Counted from the stretch's first letter, positions 8,051 through 17,267 are shown. The stretch is DNA of 64,000 bases from Alloyangia pacifica (GCF_020524285.1 NZ_JAIVKX010000002.1:372001-436000); one strand, 5' to 3'. Numbers and translations: made by a program. Notes: generated by a model from the letters alone, not told the origin.

Positions 8051-9397
8051 TCAGGGGCAGAAGATGTCGTTGGTCAGCGCAAAGACCATCATGCCGAGGA
8101 TCAGCACCAGCCCGGCAGACATCAGCGCGCGGAGCGCCCGCTCCGAGGGCGGCTTGCCGGTCACAGCTTCGTAGCCGAAGAACACCAGATGACCGCCATC
8201 GAGCACGGGCACGGGGAAGAGGTTCAGCAGGCCCACCGCGGTCGATAGCACCGCGATGAAGGTCAGGAAGCTCTGCCCGCCCTGCGAGGCCATGGCGCCC
8301 GAGGTCTCGGCGATGCCGATGGGGCCCGAGAGGTTGCACGACGAGATATTGCCCGCGATCATGTGCCACAGGCCAGAGAGCGAGCCGGAAGCGATGCTGT
8401 AGGTGCGGCTCACGGCGCCGGTCAGCGCATCGACGGGGCCAACCGTCTCGGTGGCCGGCTCGAAGAACATGCCGCCGACGATGCCGATGCGGAACACCGT
8501 GTGGTAGCCTCCATCGGGCAGCGGCTCGTCGATGCGCTTGGGCGTGAGCGCGAGATCGAGGATCTCGCCGTCACGCCAGACCTCCAGGCCGAGCGTTGCC
8601 CCGTCAGAGCTTTCGACCCGCTGCTTGAGCTGGTCGAAAGCGAAGATCGGCACCCCGTCGATCGAGGTGATCACGTCACCGGGCTCCATGCCCGCATCGA
8701 TCGCCGCCGAGCGCGGCACGACCTGCGAGACCAGCGGCGGGTAGACATAGGGGCCGCTGACATCCTGACGCGCGCCGTCTCGCTCGACCGTGTAGGTCAG
8801 CGCGTTCTGCAGCGGCAGGTTGGTAAGAAAACTTTCGAAGCCTTCGGCGTCATCGAAGGACGGGGTCGGCGTGCCCTCGATCTCCAGAAGCACGTCGCCG
8901 TCCTGCAACTCCTGCACGCTTGGCATGGGGCGCAGTTCGCCGACGGTGAGCGGCTCGGACACCTGCCCCTGCACCATGAAAATGCCGGTGAACAGCACGA
9001 TCGTCAGCACGAAGTTGAACACGGGTCCCGCGGCCACGGTTGCGGCGCGGGCCCAAAGCGGCGCGCCGGTCATCGTCTGGCGGCGTTCCTCTTCGGACAT
9101 GCCCTTGAGGACTTCGCTGTCCGAGGTGCCGCTGGCGGCGTTGTCGTCGCCCTTGAACTTCACGTACCCGCCGAAGGGCAGCGCGGCGATCTGCCAGCGG
9201 GTGCCGCGCTTGTCGGTCCGGCTGAAGAGCACCGGGCCGAAGCCCAGCGAAAAGACATCGGCGTGAATGCCGGACCAGCGGCCGACGATGTAATGCCCGT
9301 ATTCGTGGATCGCGACGATCACCGACAGCGCGATGACAAATGCAAGGAGCGTCCAGATAACGCTTCCAAACTGCGGAATCAGCTGGGTGATCTCCAA
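8051..9397 (-). CDS. rseP: RIP metalloprotease RseP (site-2 protease)
   Basis: A 448-residue inner-membrane zinc protease that cuts within membrane-spanning segments of anti-sigma factors and cleaved signal peptides. The zinc site HEYGH is at residues 31-35 in the first membrane helix. Periplasmic PDZ sequence occupies roughly residues 120-290 (QDGDVLLEIEG and MEPGDVITSIDGVP, two PDZ-like cores). The third metal ligand lies in VLDGGH near the C-terminus, between the last helices. The only reasonable start is TTG at 9397, preceded by AAAGGGCAGGG; there is no in-frame ATG before the first helix. It lies downstream of dxr. Confidence 0.93.
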   Translation of the reverse strand: MEITQLIPQFGSVIWTLLAFVIALSVIVAIHEYGHYIVGRWSGIHADVFSLGFGPVLFSRTDKRGTRWQIAALPFGGYVKFKGDDNAASGTSDSEVLKGMSEEERRQTMTGAPLWARAATVAAGPVFNFVLTIVLFTGIFMVQGQVSEPLTVGELRPMPSVQELQDGDVLLEIEGTPTPSFDDAEGFESFLTNLPLQNALTYTVERDGARQDVSGPYVYPPLVSQVVPRSAAIDAGMEPGDVITSIDGVPIFAFDQLKQRVESSDGATLGLEVWRDGEILDLALTPKRIDEPLPDGGYHTVFRIGIVGGMFFEPATETVGPVDALTGAVSRTYSIASGSLSGLWHMIAGNISSCNLSGPIGIAETSGAMASQGGQSFLTFIAVLSTAVGLLNLFPVPVLDGGHLVFFGYEAVTGKPPSERALRALMSAGLVLILGMMVFALTNDIFCP

Positions 9398-9468
9398 AGG
9401 CCCTGCCCTTTCATCTCGTTTCTTCTTGTCCCGTGGCGGGCCGAGTCACCGGCGCGCGAGGGTCAGCC

Positions 9469-10638
9469 TCAGTGATGCTGCAGCATCAGCTCGCGCGCGG
9501 TCCTCCGTGCGAGATGGTCAGCGGCAAGGACGTTATCAAGGGTGATCTCGGCGGTTGTGACGGCATTCTCCGCCGAAAGCCGCTCCAGCGTCTGTTCGAC
9601 GATCACCGCCATGTCCTGGAAGCCGATGCGTTTCGCGATAAAGTCGTCGAGCGCCTGCTCCTTGGCGGCGTTGAACACGGCACCGGAGAGCCCGCCCGCC
9701 GCCATCACCTCGCGCGCCAACCGCAGCGCCGGCCAGCGGGTCTCGCAGGCGGCGCGGAAGGTGAGCTGCGAGAGCTTCACCAGATCGAGCCGCTCCACCG
9801 GCAGCGCGCCGCGCTGCGGGTGGTTCAGCGCAAAGCCGATGGCATGGCGCATGTCCGGCGGTCCGAGATGCGCCATGAGCGCGCCGTCGCAGAAGCCGAC
9901 CAGCGCGTGGATCATGCTCTCGGGATGGACGACGACCTCGATCTTCTGGGGCTCGAGGTCGAAGAATTCCTTGGTCTCAATGACTTCCAGCGCCTTGTTG
10001 AACATCGACGCGGAGTCGATGGTGATCCGCTGGCCCATGTCCCAGTTGGGATGGGTGGCGGCCTGTTCAGGCGTGGCCTGGGCCAGTTGCTCGATCGGCC
10101 AGTCGCGGAAAGCGCCGCCCGAGGCGGTGATGATCACCCGCTCGACGCGGCTCATCTCCTCGCCGATCAGCGCCTGGAAGACCGCGGAATGCTCGCTGTC
10201 CACCGGCAGCACCCGCCCGCCATGGGCCTGCGCGGTGTGCAGAACCAATGGCCCGGCGCAGACCATGCTTTCCTTGTTCGCCAGCGCCAGCGTCGCGCCT
10301 TTCTCGAGCGCCCGAAGCCCCGGGGCCAGCCCGGCCGCGCCAACGATGGCCGACATGACCCAATCCGCCTGACGGCTCGCGGCCTCGACAATCGCCTCGG
10401 GACCCGCGGCGGCCTCCACCGACGATCCGGCCAGCCGCGCGCGCAGTTCCGGCAGCAGCGCGGGATCGGCGGTCACCGCCAGCTCGGCGCCGAATTTCCA
10501 TGCGTCCTTAGCCAGTTGCGCCACGTTCTTGCCGCCTGTCAGAGCGACGACATGATAGGTCTCGGGGTCGCGGGCGATGAGGTCGAGCGTGTTCTGACCG
10601 ATGGAGCCGGTCGCACCGAAAATGGAAATGCGTCTCAT
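9469..10638 (-). CDS. dxr: 1-deoxy-D-xylulose 5-phosphate reductoisomerase
   Basis: A 389-residue cytoplasmic enzyme of the MEP isoprenoid pathway that converts DXP to 2-C-methyl-D-erythritol 4-phosphate with NADPH. GATGSIGQ at residues 8-15 is the NADPH loop, ALANKESMV is the conserved central segment, and PVDSEHSA carries the metal-binding Asp/Glu. It feeds the undecaprenyl diphosphate synthase encoded just upstream. ATG 10638 follows the cdsA stop by nine bases. Confidence 0.95.
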   Translation of the reverse strand: MRRISIFGATGSIGQNTLDLIARDPETYHVVALTGGKNVAQLAKDAWKFGAELAVTADPALLPELRARLAGSSVEAAAGPEAIVEAASRQADWVMSAIVGAAGLAPGLRALEKGATLALANKESMVCAGPLVLHTAQAHGGRVLPVDSEHSAVFQALIGEEMSRVERVIITASGGAFRDWPIEQLAQATPEQAATHPNWDMGQRITIDSASMFNKALEVIETKEFFDLEPQKIEVVVHPESMIHALVGFCDGALMAHLGPPDMRHAIGFALNHPQRGALPVERLDLVKLSQLTFRAACETRWPALRLAREVMAAGGLSGAVFNAAKEQALDDFIAKRIGFQDMAVIVEQTLERLSAENAVTTAEITLDNVLAADHLARRTARELMLQHH

Positions 10639-10647
10639 TTTCTCGTC

Positions 10648-11439
10648 TCATTCCACCCCGGGCGGGAAGTCGACGATCTGCCCGGCGATCAGCAGGAAGA
10701 GCGCGGCGCCGAGCATGCCGTCGAAGCGGTCGAGCAGGCCACCGTGGCCCGGCAGCAGGTTCGAGCTGTCCTTTACCCCGGCGCGGCGCTTGATCGAGCT
10801 TTCGGCGATATCGCCGATCTGGCTCGCCATGGAGATCGCGACCGAGACACCGATCAGCCCAAAGCCCGCCTCGCGCGACAGCAAGGCGAAGAGCGCGCCA
10901 ACGATTCCCGCCCCGATCCAGCCCGCCGAGGCGCCGGACCATGTCTTCTTGGGGCTGACACGCGGCCAGAGCTTCGGCCCGCCGATGGCGCGGCCGGCGA
11001 AATAGCCCGCAACATCGGTCACAACGACCACGGTCACCATCCACAGCATCCAGGTCAGGCCGAAGTCGGCGCGCAGCGACATGATGCCGTAGCCCGCGAG
11101 CATGATCATCGCGGTGAAGACCGCGTAGGTCACCCCGCCCCGCTCCATCTGGCCGAAGCCGGCCATCGAGGGCAGCAGCAGCAGCGGCAGGGCGAAGGCC
11201 GGCGGCAGGTAGACCGATGCCAGCGCGCACACCCCGGCGAGCACCGCGAGGATGCGGGCCGACTTGCCGCGGTTGGTGTCGACCATGTTCACCAGTTCCC
11301 AGACCATGCCGCCGCAGGCCAGCGAGATGGCGAGCCGCCACCAGATGCCGCCCAGCCAGACGCAGACCAGCGCGACGACGATCAGCACCGCCGCCGACGC
11401 CATGCGCGGCCCGAGGTCGCTCCAGCGTGCCGAGGTCAT
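10648..11439 (-). CDS. cdsA: Phosphatidate cytidylyltransferase
   Basis: A 263-residue polytopic inner-membrane enzyme that makes CDP-diacylglycerol from phosphatidic acid and CTP, the branch point of phospholipid synthesis. The C-terminal region has the full CdsA signature: S-x-I-K-R, then KD, then PGHGGLLDRFD. About seven or eight hydrophobic helices are visible. The start ATG overlaps the uppS stop by four bases (ATGA), indicating coupled translation. Confidence 0.93.
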   Translation of the reverse strand: MTSARWSDLGPRMASAAVLIVVALVCVWLGGIWWRLAISLACGGMVWELVNMVDTNRGKSARILAVLAGVCALASVYLPPAFALPLLLLPSMAGFGQMERGGVTYAVFTAMIMLAGYGIMSLRADFGLTWMLWMVTVVVVTDVAGYFAGRAIGGPKLWPRVSPKKTWSGASAGWIGAGIVGALFALLSREAGFGLIGVSVAISMASQIGDIAESSIKRRAGVKDSSNLLPGHGGLLDRFDGMLGAALFLLIAGQIVDFPPGVE

Positions 11440-12161
11440 GCCTTCACACCGCCGTAGCGCCGCTCTCGCAGCCCGTAGCTTCCGATCAGGGACGAGAATT
11501 CCGCGGCCGAGAAATCCGGCCAGAGGGTGTCGACGAACTCGTACTCGGCATAGGCGGATTGCCAGAGCAGGAAGTTCGAGATGCGCGCCTCGCCCGAGGT
11601 GCGGATCACCAGGTCCGGATCGGGCAGCACGCAGGTATCAAGGTATTTCGGCAAGGTCTCTTCGTTCACGTCATCGGGGCAGAGCCGGCCCGCGGCCACG
11701 TCCTGCGCCAGCCGTTGCGTCGCGCGGGCGACCTCGTCGCGGCCGCCATAGTTGATGGCGATGGTCAGGTTCACCCCGGTGCAGCCCGCGGTCATCACCT
11801 CGAGCTCGTCCATCAGCGTGATCAGCTTCTTGTCGAGCTTCACCCGGTCACCGATGAAGCGCACCCGCACGTTCTCGGCAAAGAGCGCACGCGCCTCTTT
11901 CTGGATGTAGCGGCGGAACAAGCTCATCAGCCCCGCCACCTCGGTCTGTGTGCGCTTCCAGTTCTCGGTCGAGAAGGCGAAGATCGTCAGGTACTTCACC
12001 CCGACGTCGGGGCAGGCTTCGACGATCTCGCGCACCCGCTTGGCACCGGCATGGTGGCCGAAGAGCCGCGGGCGTCCCCTCTGGGTCGCCCAACGGCCAT
12101 TGCCGTCCATGATGATGGCCACGTGGCGCGGGCCTTTGCCGTCTCGGATCGGTTTGGGCAT
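11436..12161 (-). CDS. uppS: Di-trans,poly-cis-decaprenylcistransferase (undecaprenyl diphosphate synthase)
   Basis: A 241-residue cis-prenyltransferase that supplies the C55 carrier lipid for peptidoglycan and polysaccharides. MDGNGRWA puts the catalytic Asp at residue 19. Also present are FAFSTENWKR and, near the C-terminus, RTSGEARISNFLLWQ, the diphosphate-binding and dimer signature. It sits 28 bases after frr and overlaps cdsA by four bases. Length and motifs match the family fully. Confidence 0.95.
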   Translation of the reverse strand: MPKPIRDGKGPRHVAIIMDGNGRWATQRGRPRLFGHHAGAKRVREIVEACPDVGVKYLTIFAFSTENWKRTQTEVAGLMSLFRRYIQKEARALFAENVRVRFIGDRVKLDKKLITLMDELEVMTAGCTGVNLTIAINYGGRDEVARATQRLAQDVAAGRLCPDDVNEETLPKYLDTCVLPDPDLVIRTSGEARISNFLLWQSAYAEYEFVDTLWPDFSAAEFSSLIGSYGLRERRYGGVKA

Positions 12162-12189
12162 AGGCCCTCCTCGCTTGGGCGTTTCCGCC

Positions 12190-12753
12190 TCAGACCTGCA
12201 TGATCTCTTCCTGCTTGGTCTCCAGCGCGGCGTCGACCTTCTTGATGTAGCTGTCGGTCATCTCCTGGACCTCGGATTCCCAGAGCTTCTGGTCGTCCTC
12301 GGACATGCCGTCGGCCTTGGCCTTCTTGATCTGGTCCATGCCGTCCCGGCGCACGTTGCGGATCGAAACGCGGGCGTGCTCGGCGTATTGGCCCGCGACC
12401 TTGGTGAGATCGCGGCGGCGTTCCTCGTTCAGCTCGGGGATCGGCAGCATGATGATGGTGCCGTTGAGCTGCGGGTTGATGCCGAGACCGCTCTCGCGGA
12501 TCGCCTTCTCGACCTTGCCGACGAGGCCCTTGTCCCACACGTTGATGGTGACCATGCGCGGCTCGGGCACGTTGACGGTGCCGACCTGGTTGATTGGTGT
12601 CATCGAGCCGTAGGCGTCGACCTGCACCGGCTCGAGCATCGAGGCCGAGGCGCGCCCGGTCCGCAGCGAGGCGAATTCCGTGCGCAGGTTGGCCATGGCG
12701 CCATCCATGCGGCGCTGCAGGTCGTCGGTGTCGAGTTCGAATTCTTCAGACAT
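12190..12753 (-). CDS. frr: Ribosome recycling factor
   Basis: A 187-residue protein that, with EF-G, splits the post-termination ribosome. Length is exactly typical for the family. Recognisable segments are [21 protein letters not shown], with the conserved arginine-rich helix and the hinge into domain 2, and [13 protein letters not shown]. In most alphaproteobacteria pyrH lies directly upstream; here sufE does instead, separated by 101 bases. The stop at 12190 is followed closely by uppS, so frr begins the co-transcribed envelope and lipid cluster. Confidence 0.95.
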   Translation of the reverse strand: MSEEFELDTDDLQRRMDGAMANLRTEFASLRTGRASASMLEPVQVDAYGSMTPINQVGTVNVPEPRMVTINVWDKGLVGKVEKAIRESGLGINPQLNGTIIMLPIPELNEERRRDLTKVAGQYAEHARVSIRNVRRDGMDQIKKAKADGMSEDDQKLWESEVQEMTDSYIKKVDAALETKQEEIMQV

Positions 12754-12854
12754 GTTGGTTCTGCCCGTTCAAGTCATTCCGGTTAAAAGGGGTTCTAAGC
12801 CAGAGGCAGGCAGATGTATAGCGCTTTGCGCCTGCCGCGACGTGCCGAAACGGC

Positions 12855-13265
12855 CTAGGCGGCGGCCGCCGCCTGCTGCTGGATCCGCTCGACCATGGCG
12901 CGCAAGCCATTGGAGCGCTGTGCGGAAAGATGTTCGTTGAGCCCGAGCCGGCCCAGCTCGGCGCGGGCGTCGATCGCCGCGACCTCGCTTGCGGTCAGCC
13001 CGTCGTAGAGCCGGTGCAGCACGGCGATCAGCCCGCGCACGATCATCGCGTCGCTCTCGCCCTCGAAATGTAGCTTGCCGCCCTCCCAGGTGAGGTGCAG
13101 CCAGACCTGGCTGGCGCAGCCCTCGACCTTGGTGGCGGGCACCTTCAGCGCCTCGGGCAGCGGGTCCATGGCCTTGCCCAGTTCGATCACCGTGCGGTAG
13201 CGGTCTTCCCAATCCTCGAGGAACTCGAAATCCTCGACCAGTTCCTCGAACCCTGCCTGTGCCAT
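12855..13265 (-). CDS. SufE family cysteine-desulfuration protein
   Basis: A 136-residue sulfur acceptor that takes persulfide from the cysteine desulfurase SufS and passes it to Fe-S cluster assembly. The active-site cysteine is in EGCASQVWL, followed by the LIAVLHRLYDGLT segment of the family. It ends in an alanine- and glutamine-rich tail. I chose ATG 13265 because an AGGAG lies eight bases upstream. The frame extends to 13355, but that adds a low-complexity proline/arginine stretch. No suf operon is nearby; it stands alone upstream of frr. Confidence 0.88.
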   Translation of the reverse strand: MAQAGFEELVEDFEFLEDWEDRYRTVIELGKAMDPLPEALKVPATKVEGCASQVWLHLTWEGGKLHFEGESDAMIVRGLIAVLHRLYDGLTASEVAAIDARAELGRLGLNEHLSAQRSNGLRAMVERIQQQAAAAA

Positions 13266-13440
13266 CTGTGCTCCTGCTTGTTCCACCGCGCCGCGCGGCC
13301 CCGGGGGCCGGGCGCGGGTCTGATCGGTCTTCACTCGTAGGGGCGCGCGCGGCAAAGGTCCAGACCCGGCAATGCATGCTTTTCAATGCGGGCCCGATAC
13401 GCTAACCCGATGAGCAACACAGGCAGAGGCACGTCACCCA

Positions 13441-13914
13441 ATGTACAAACCCGTTTCGGTCGTCATGATTTCGGCTCTCGCGCTCGCCGGCTGCGTCGGC
13501 CAGGACGAAGGCGCGTCGGTGAGCACCGAGACAGGTGCCGGCAATCCGCTGATCCCGCAGCGCTCGGCGACGGCGAGCTTCTTCTCCAGCAAGGAAGACG
13601 AATACCAGGGCAAGCCGATCGGCATGATCACCGAGCTGCTGCTCGAGCGCCGGCCGGGCGGCTTCATCGTCCGCGTGACCGGTGTGGCCGATTTCCCCGG
13701 TCCGTTTGACGTGCGCCTCGTGCCGATCGCGGGATCCGAGGACACCGGCACCCTTGCCTTCCGCCTGATGGCGCTGCAGGTAGAAGGGCCCGGCGCCGGG
13801 ACCCAGGCGGCGCGCACGGTCACCGTCGCCAAGTGGATGAGCGACAAGGACCTCGCTCCCTACCGCGCGCTGCGCGTCGAAGGGCTGCGCAATTCGCAGA
13901 GCGTCAGCCGCTGA
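13441..13914 (+). CDS. Putative lipoprotein of unknown function
   Basis: A 157-residue protein with a short lipoprotein signal: hydrophobic residues 5-17 ending in the lipobox LALAGC (Cys 18), so the mature protein would be lipid-anchored. Asp at +5 rather than +2 suggests outer-membrane sorting by E. coli rules. The mature part has no recognised domain. It contains a beta-rich stretch with FPGPFDVRLVPIAGS, possibly a small beta-sandwich. It is transcribed opposite to its neighbours and ends just before a two-hairpin repeat and a strong bidirectional terminator. Confidence 0.75.
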   Translation: MYKPVSVVMISALALAGCVGQDEGASVSTETGAGNPLIPQRSATASFFSSKEDEYQGKPIGMITELLLERRPGGFIVRVTGVADFPGPFDVRLVPIAGSEDTGTLAFRLMALQVEGPGAGTQAARTVTVAKWMSDKDLAPYRALRVEGLRNSQSVSR

Positions 13915-13915
13915 G

Positions 13916-13960
13916 GCAAGGTTCTTCGAAGGACGTTGCACCTCTCTTCGAAGAGAGGTG
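13916..13960. repeat. 45-bp double-hairpin element, copy 1
   Basis: Two abutting inverted repeats start two bases after the lipoprotein stop. Hairpin A (13916-13939) has outer arms GCAA/TTGC and inner arms GTTCTT/AAGGAC. Hairpin B (13939-13960) is the perfect 22-base palindrome with arms CACCTCTC/GAGAGGTG around TTCGAA. The same 45-base structure recurs at 50617-50661 with compensatory changes. Confidence 0.7.
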
Positions 13961-13970
13961 ACTCAAAGAG

Positions 13971-14004
13971 AAAGGGCGTCGCTTCGCAGCGACGCCCTTT
14001 GTTC
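13971..14004. terminator. Bidirectional terminator between the lipoprotein gene and rnd
   Basis: A perfect 12-bp stem: AAAGGGCGTCGC (13971-13982) pairs with GCGACGCCCTTT (13989-14000) across a six-base loop, followed by GTTCTTG. The reverse strand ends in CTTTCTCTTT, so it can end both the lipoprotein gene and rnd, which converge here. Confidence 0.85.
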
Positions 14005-14022
14005 TTGTTCCCGCTGTGGGCC

Positions 14023-15180
14023 TCAGATCTCGATGACTTCGACCGACTTGCCCTTTGCCGCGAGGGCGATCTCGCCGGCGCAGAGCCGCAGCGCGTCGGC
14101 ACCGAAGACCTCGCGGCGCCAGCCGCTCAGCGCCTTCACGTCGCGCTGGCCCGCGGCAATGGCATCCAGCTCGGCGGCGGGGGCGATCAGCTTCGAGGCA
14201 ACACCCGAGCTTTCCGTCTTGGCCTTGAGCAGCACCCGCAGCAGGTCCGCGAGCGCCGGGTTCACCTGCAGTTGGTCGCGGCTGTCGTCGACCTTCGGCA
14301 GGTCTTCCTTGGGGGTTTCCTGCCCGGTCTTCACCGCCTCGAGGATGCCCTCGGCAATGGGGCCCTTGCGGGCCTCGCGCAGCAGCAGGCGCGAGCGGCC
14401 GAGGTCTTCCATGGTGACCGGCTTGGTCGAGGCCAGCTCGGCCAGCGCGTCATCCTTGAAAACCCGGTTGCGGGGGATGTTGCGCGACTGCGCGTAATCC
14501 TCGCGGAAGGCCGCCAGAGCGCGCACGATCGCCAGGAAGCGCGGGCTCGACGAGCGGGTGCGCACCCGCAGCCAGGCCTCGTCGGGGCGGGTGATGTAGG
14601 TCTCGGGGTCGGTCAGCGTGGCGAGCTCCTCGCCGACCCAATGCGCGCGCCCGGTTTCCTCGAGCTTGGCGGAAAGGAATTCGTAGATCACCCGCAGGTG
14701 CGTCACGTCGGCCAGCGCGTATTTCTTCTGCGCCTCGGTCAGTGGACGGCGCGACCAGTCGGTGAAGCGCGAGCTCTTGTCGAGCTGCTGCTTGGCGATG
14801 CGCTTGACCAGCGTCTCGTAGCCCACCTGCTCGCCGAAGCCGCAGACCATCGCGGCGACCTGCGTGTCGAAGAGCGGCTCGGGGATCACCCCGTGGTCGA
14901 CGAAGAAGATCTCCAGATCTTGGCGCGCGGCGTGGAAGACCTTGACCACCGCGGTGTTGCGGAACAGCTCCATCAGCGGCTCGAGCGACAGCCCGTCGAC
15001 CAGCGGATCGACCAGCACGGCGTTTTCTTCGCCCTTGCCGGGGATTGCCAGCTGGATCAGGCAGAGCTTGGAGTAGTAGGTCCGCTCGCGCAGGAACTCG
15101 GTGTCCACGGTCACATAAGGCGCGCTCGCGGCTTCGGCGCAGAACTCCGCAAGCTCTTCGGTCTTGGTCAATGTCTTCAT
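14023..15180 (-). CDS. rnd: Ribonuclease D
   Basis: A 385-residue 3'-5' exoribonuclease for tRNA and stable RNA maturation. The DEDDy exonuclease motifs are visible: VDTEF (Asp 26, Glu 28), FHAARQDLEIFF, and KYALADVTHLRVIYEFL, with the Tyr and Asp of motif III. Two helical HRDC-type segments fill the C-terminal half (residues 210-290 and 300-370). Length is normal. It is a single gene; the 270 bases upstream contain no gene on this strand. Confidence 0.93.
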   Translation of the reverse strand: MKTLTKTEELAEFCAEAASAPYVTVDTEFLRERTYYSKLCLIQLAIPGKGEENAVLVDPLVDGLSLEPLMELFRNTAVVKVFHAARQDLEIFFVDHGVIPEPLFDTQVAAMVCGFGEQVGYETLVKRIAKQQLDKSSRFTDWSRRPLTEAQKKYALADVTHLRVIYEFLSAKLEETGRAHWVGEELATLTDPETYITRPDEAWLRVRTRSSSPRFLAIVRALAAFREDYAQSRNIPRNRVFKDDALAELASTKPVTMEDLGRSRLLLREARKGPIAEGILEAVKTGQETPKEDLPKVDDSRDQLQVNPALADLLRVLLKAKTESSGVASKLIAPAAELDAIAAGQRDVKALSGWRREVFGADALRLCAGEIALAAKGKSVEVIEI

Positions 15181-15451
15181 TCGTGCACCGGGTGTTCTTG
15201 TTTCTCTTGGTTATCGCGCCTCCTACACCTTCGGCGCGTGAAGTTCAAAGCGGCAGCAGCGGAAAGCGTGCCCGACCGGCCATTTCGCAGGCCCGAGGTT
15301 GCGTGCATGTCACCTTTGCAGCAGAGCTTGAGATGAGTCATCACAAGCCGTGATGGGGTGCCCTACAAGCATTCGTTTTCGCGAAGGGTCTGCAGGGGCT
15401 ATCTTGGGAGCACGTTCAACTCTCCAGATACACCTTCCAGGAGCCCCTCCC

Positions 15452-15637
15452 ATGGCCACCCTCGATCTTGCTTACAGCTACACACATCGCCCCAGCGCGC
15501 ACGGCGGCACCGTGTCCCTCTGGGCCGCCATTGCGCTGCTGGCGCTGCTGGGACTTCCCGCGCTGACCGCACCCGAAACGGACGGGGCGCCGCTCGAGTG
15601 GCACGGCAATGCCGCCAGCCACCAGAGCCTGCGTTAA
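15452..15637 (+). CDS. Possible small single-pass membrane protein (61 aa)
   Basis: ATG at 15452 is preceded by CCAGGAG at good spacing. The 61-residue product has a polar N-terminus (YSYTHRPSAHGG), one strongly hydrophobic helix (VSLWAAIALLALLGLPAL) and a short charged tail. Its stop overlaps the purN stop by three bases in convergent orientation. The ribosome site and clean membrane helix favour a real gene, but no family is recognised. Upstream (15339-15355) is a perfect 6-bp inverted repeat CATCAC/GTGATG that could be an operator. Confidence 0.45.
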   Translation: MATLDLAYSYTHRPSAHGGTVSLWAAIALLALLGLPALTAPETDGAPLEWHGNAASHQSLR

Positions 15638-16224
15638 GGCAGCAATACGGGCGTCTTGTCGCCCGCGGCGAAGCGGCGCAGCACCGCCGGGTAGAGCTTG
15701 TGCTCCATCTCCAGCACGCGCGCGGCCAGCGTGTCGGGCGTATCGCCTTCGCGCACCGGCACGCGTGCCTGTCCCAGCAGCGGGCCGTCGTCCAGTTCGG
15801 GCGTGACCTCGTGCACGGTGCAGCCGTGCTCGGCGTCACCGGCTTCCAGCGCCCGCGCATGGGTGTGCAGCCCGCGATACTTCGGCAGCAGCGAGGGGTG
15901 GATGTTCAGCATCCGCCCCTTCCACGGCTCGACGAAGCCCGCGGTGAGCACCCGCATGAACCCCGCGAGGCAGAGGATGTCGGGCTGCGCCTTGTCCAGT
16001 TCCGCCTGCAGCGCCGCCTCGAAGCCGGGCCGGTCGCCCTTGAACGGACGGTGGTCGACGACGGCGGTGGGGATGCCCATCGCCTCGGCCTTCTTCAGCC
16101 CGCCGGCATCGGCATTGTTCGAAAGTACCAGAACCGGGCGGGCCGGGTGATCTCCGGTCATGCTCTCGGCCAGCGTCACCATGTTGGAGCCGCCGCCCGA
16201 GATGAAGATCGCGACGCGTTTCAC
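15634..16224 (-). CDS. purN: Phosphoribosylglycinamide formyltransferase
   Basis: A 196-residue cytoplasmic enzyme that formylates GAR with 10-formyl-tetrahydrofolate in purine synthesis. FISGGGSNM is the phosphate-binding loop. [12 protein letters not shown] holds the catalytic Asn and His, and [11 protein letters not shown] holds the catalytic Asp. The start is GTG at 16224, overlapping the purM stop as GTGA; the reading frame upstream of it is just antisense-free continuation inside purM with no family similarity. It forms a two-gene operon with purM. Confidence 0.95.
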   Translation of the reverse strand: MKRVAIFISGGGSNMVTLAESMTGDHPARPVLVLSNNADAGGLKKAEAMGIPTAVVDHRPFKGDRPGFEAALQAELDKAQPDILCLAGFMRVLTAGFVEPWKGRMLNIHPSLLPKYRGLHTHARALEAGDAEHGCTVHEVTPELDDGPLLGQARVPVREGDTPDTLAARVLEMEHKLYPAVLRRFAAGDKTPVLLP

Positions 16225-17267
16225 TTCAGGCTGCCCTCGTAGGAGACGCCCTGCCCTTCGGTCACGGTGCCGAGCGTGTAGACGGTTTCGCCTTCTGCTT
16301 CGAGCAGCGCCTTCAGCGCCTCGGCGCGATCCGCCGAGACCGACAGGATCATGCCGACGCCGCAGTTGAAGGTCTTCAGCATCTCGGCCTCGGACATGCC
16401 GCCGACCTCGGACATCCAGCCGAAGATCGCCGGAAGCTCCCAGGAGCCTAGGTCGATGCTCGCGCCGCAGCCCTCGGGTAGAACGCGCGGCAGGTTCTCG
16501 GTGAGGCCGCCGCCGGTGATATGCGCCAGCGCATGCACGCCGCCGGCGCGCACCGCCGCCAGCGCCTGCTTTACGTAGAGCCGCGTCGGGGTCAGCAGCA
16601 CCTCGCCAAGCGAGCCCTCGGCCCAGGGGCAGTCGGCGTCCCAGCCAAGCCCCGAGACCTCGACCAGCTTGCGCACGAGGCTGTAGCCGTTCGAATGCAC
16701 GCCATCCGAAGCCAGACCCAGCAGCACGTCGCCCGCAACCACGTCCTTCGGCAGGTCGGTGCCGCGCTCCATGGCGCCCACGGCAAAGCCCGCGAGGTCG
16801 AAATCGCCCGCCGGGTACATGCCCGGCATCTCGGCGGTCTCGCCGCCGATCAGCGCGCAGCCCGAGCGCACGCAACCCTCGGCGATGCCTTCGATGACCC
16901 GCGCGGCGCTGTCGGTGTCGAGCTTGCCGGTGGCAAAATAGTCGAGGAAGAACAGCGGCTCGGCGCCTTGGCACACCAGATCGTTGACGCACATGGCGAC
17001 GAGGTCGATGCCGACGCCGTCAACGTGCCCGGTGTCGATGGCGATGCGCAGCTTGGTGCCCACGCCGTCGGTCGCCGCAACGAGGATCGGATCCTCGTAG
17101 CCCGCGCCCTTCAGGTCGAAGAGCGCGCCGAAGCCGCCCAGACCCGACATCGTGCCGCTGCGGTTGGTGCGCTTGGCAGCCGGTTTGATCCGCTCCACCA
17201 GTGCGTTGCCCGCATCGATATCCACGCCTGCATCCGCATAGGTGATGCCGTTCTTACCTTCGGTCAT
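16221..17267 (-). CDS. purM: Phosphoribosylformylglycinamidine cyclo-ligase
   Basis: A 348-residue AIR synthetase of purine synthesis, member of the PurM/SelD ATPase family. Diagnostic segments are [18 protein letters not shown] at the N-terminus, [11 protein letters not shown] (ATP site), [12 protein letters not shown], and [16 protein letters not shown] chose ATG 17267 because the protein then starts at the family N-terminus; a longer frame to 17369 adds only Arg/Ala-rich sequence. It is the promoter-proximal gene of the purMN pair. Confidence 0.95.
   Translation of the reverse strand: MTEGKNGITYADAGVDIDAGNALVERIKPAAKRTNRSGTMSGLGGFGALFDLKGAGYEDPILVAATDGVGTKLRIAIDTGHVDGVGIDLVAMCVNDLVCQGAEPLFFLDYFATGKLDTDSAARVIEGIAEGCVRSGCALIGGETAEMPGMYPAGDFDLAGFAVGAMERGTDLPKDVVAGDVLLGLASDGVHSNGYSLVRKLVEVSGLGWDADCPWAEGSLGEVLLTPTRLYVKQALAAVRAGGVHALAHITGGGLTENLPRVLPEGCGASIDLGSWELPAIFGWMSEVGGMSEAEMLKTFNCGVGMILSVSADRAEALKALLEAEGETVYTLGTVTEGQGVSYEGSLK

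Noticed and set aside
12794-12829. CAAAGCGCT within the frr-sufE gap as a third AglR operator
   Set aside because: Only half of the palindrome is present, and there is no functional link to sugar metabolism.
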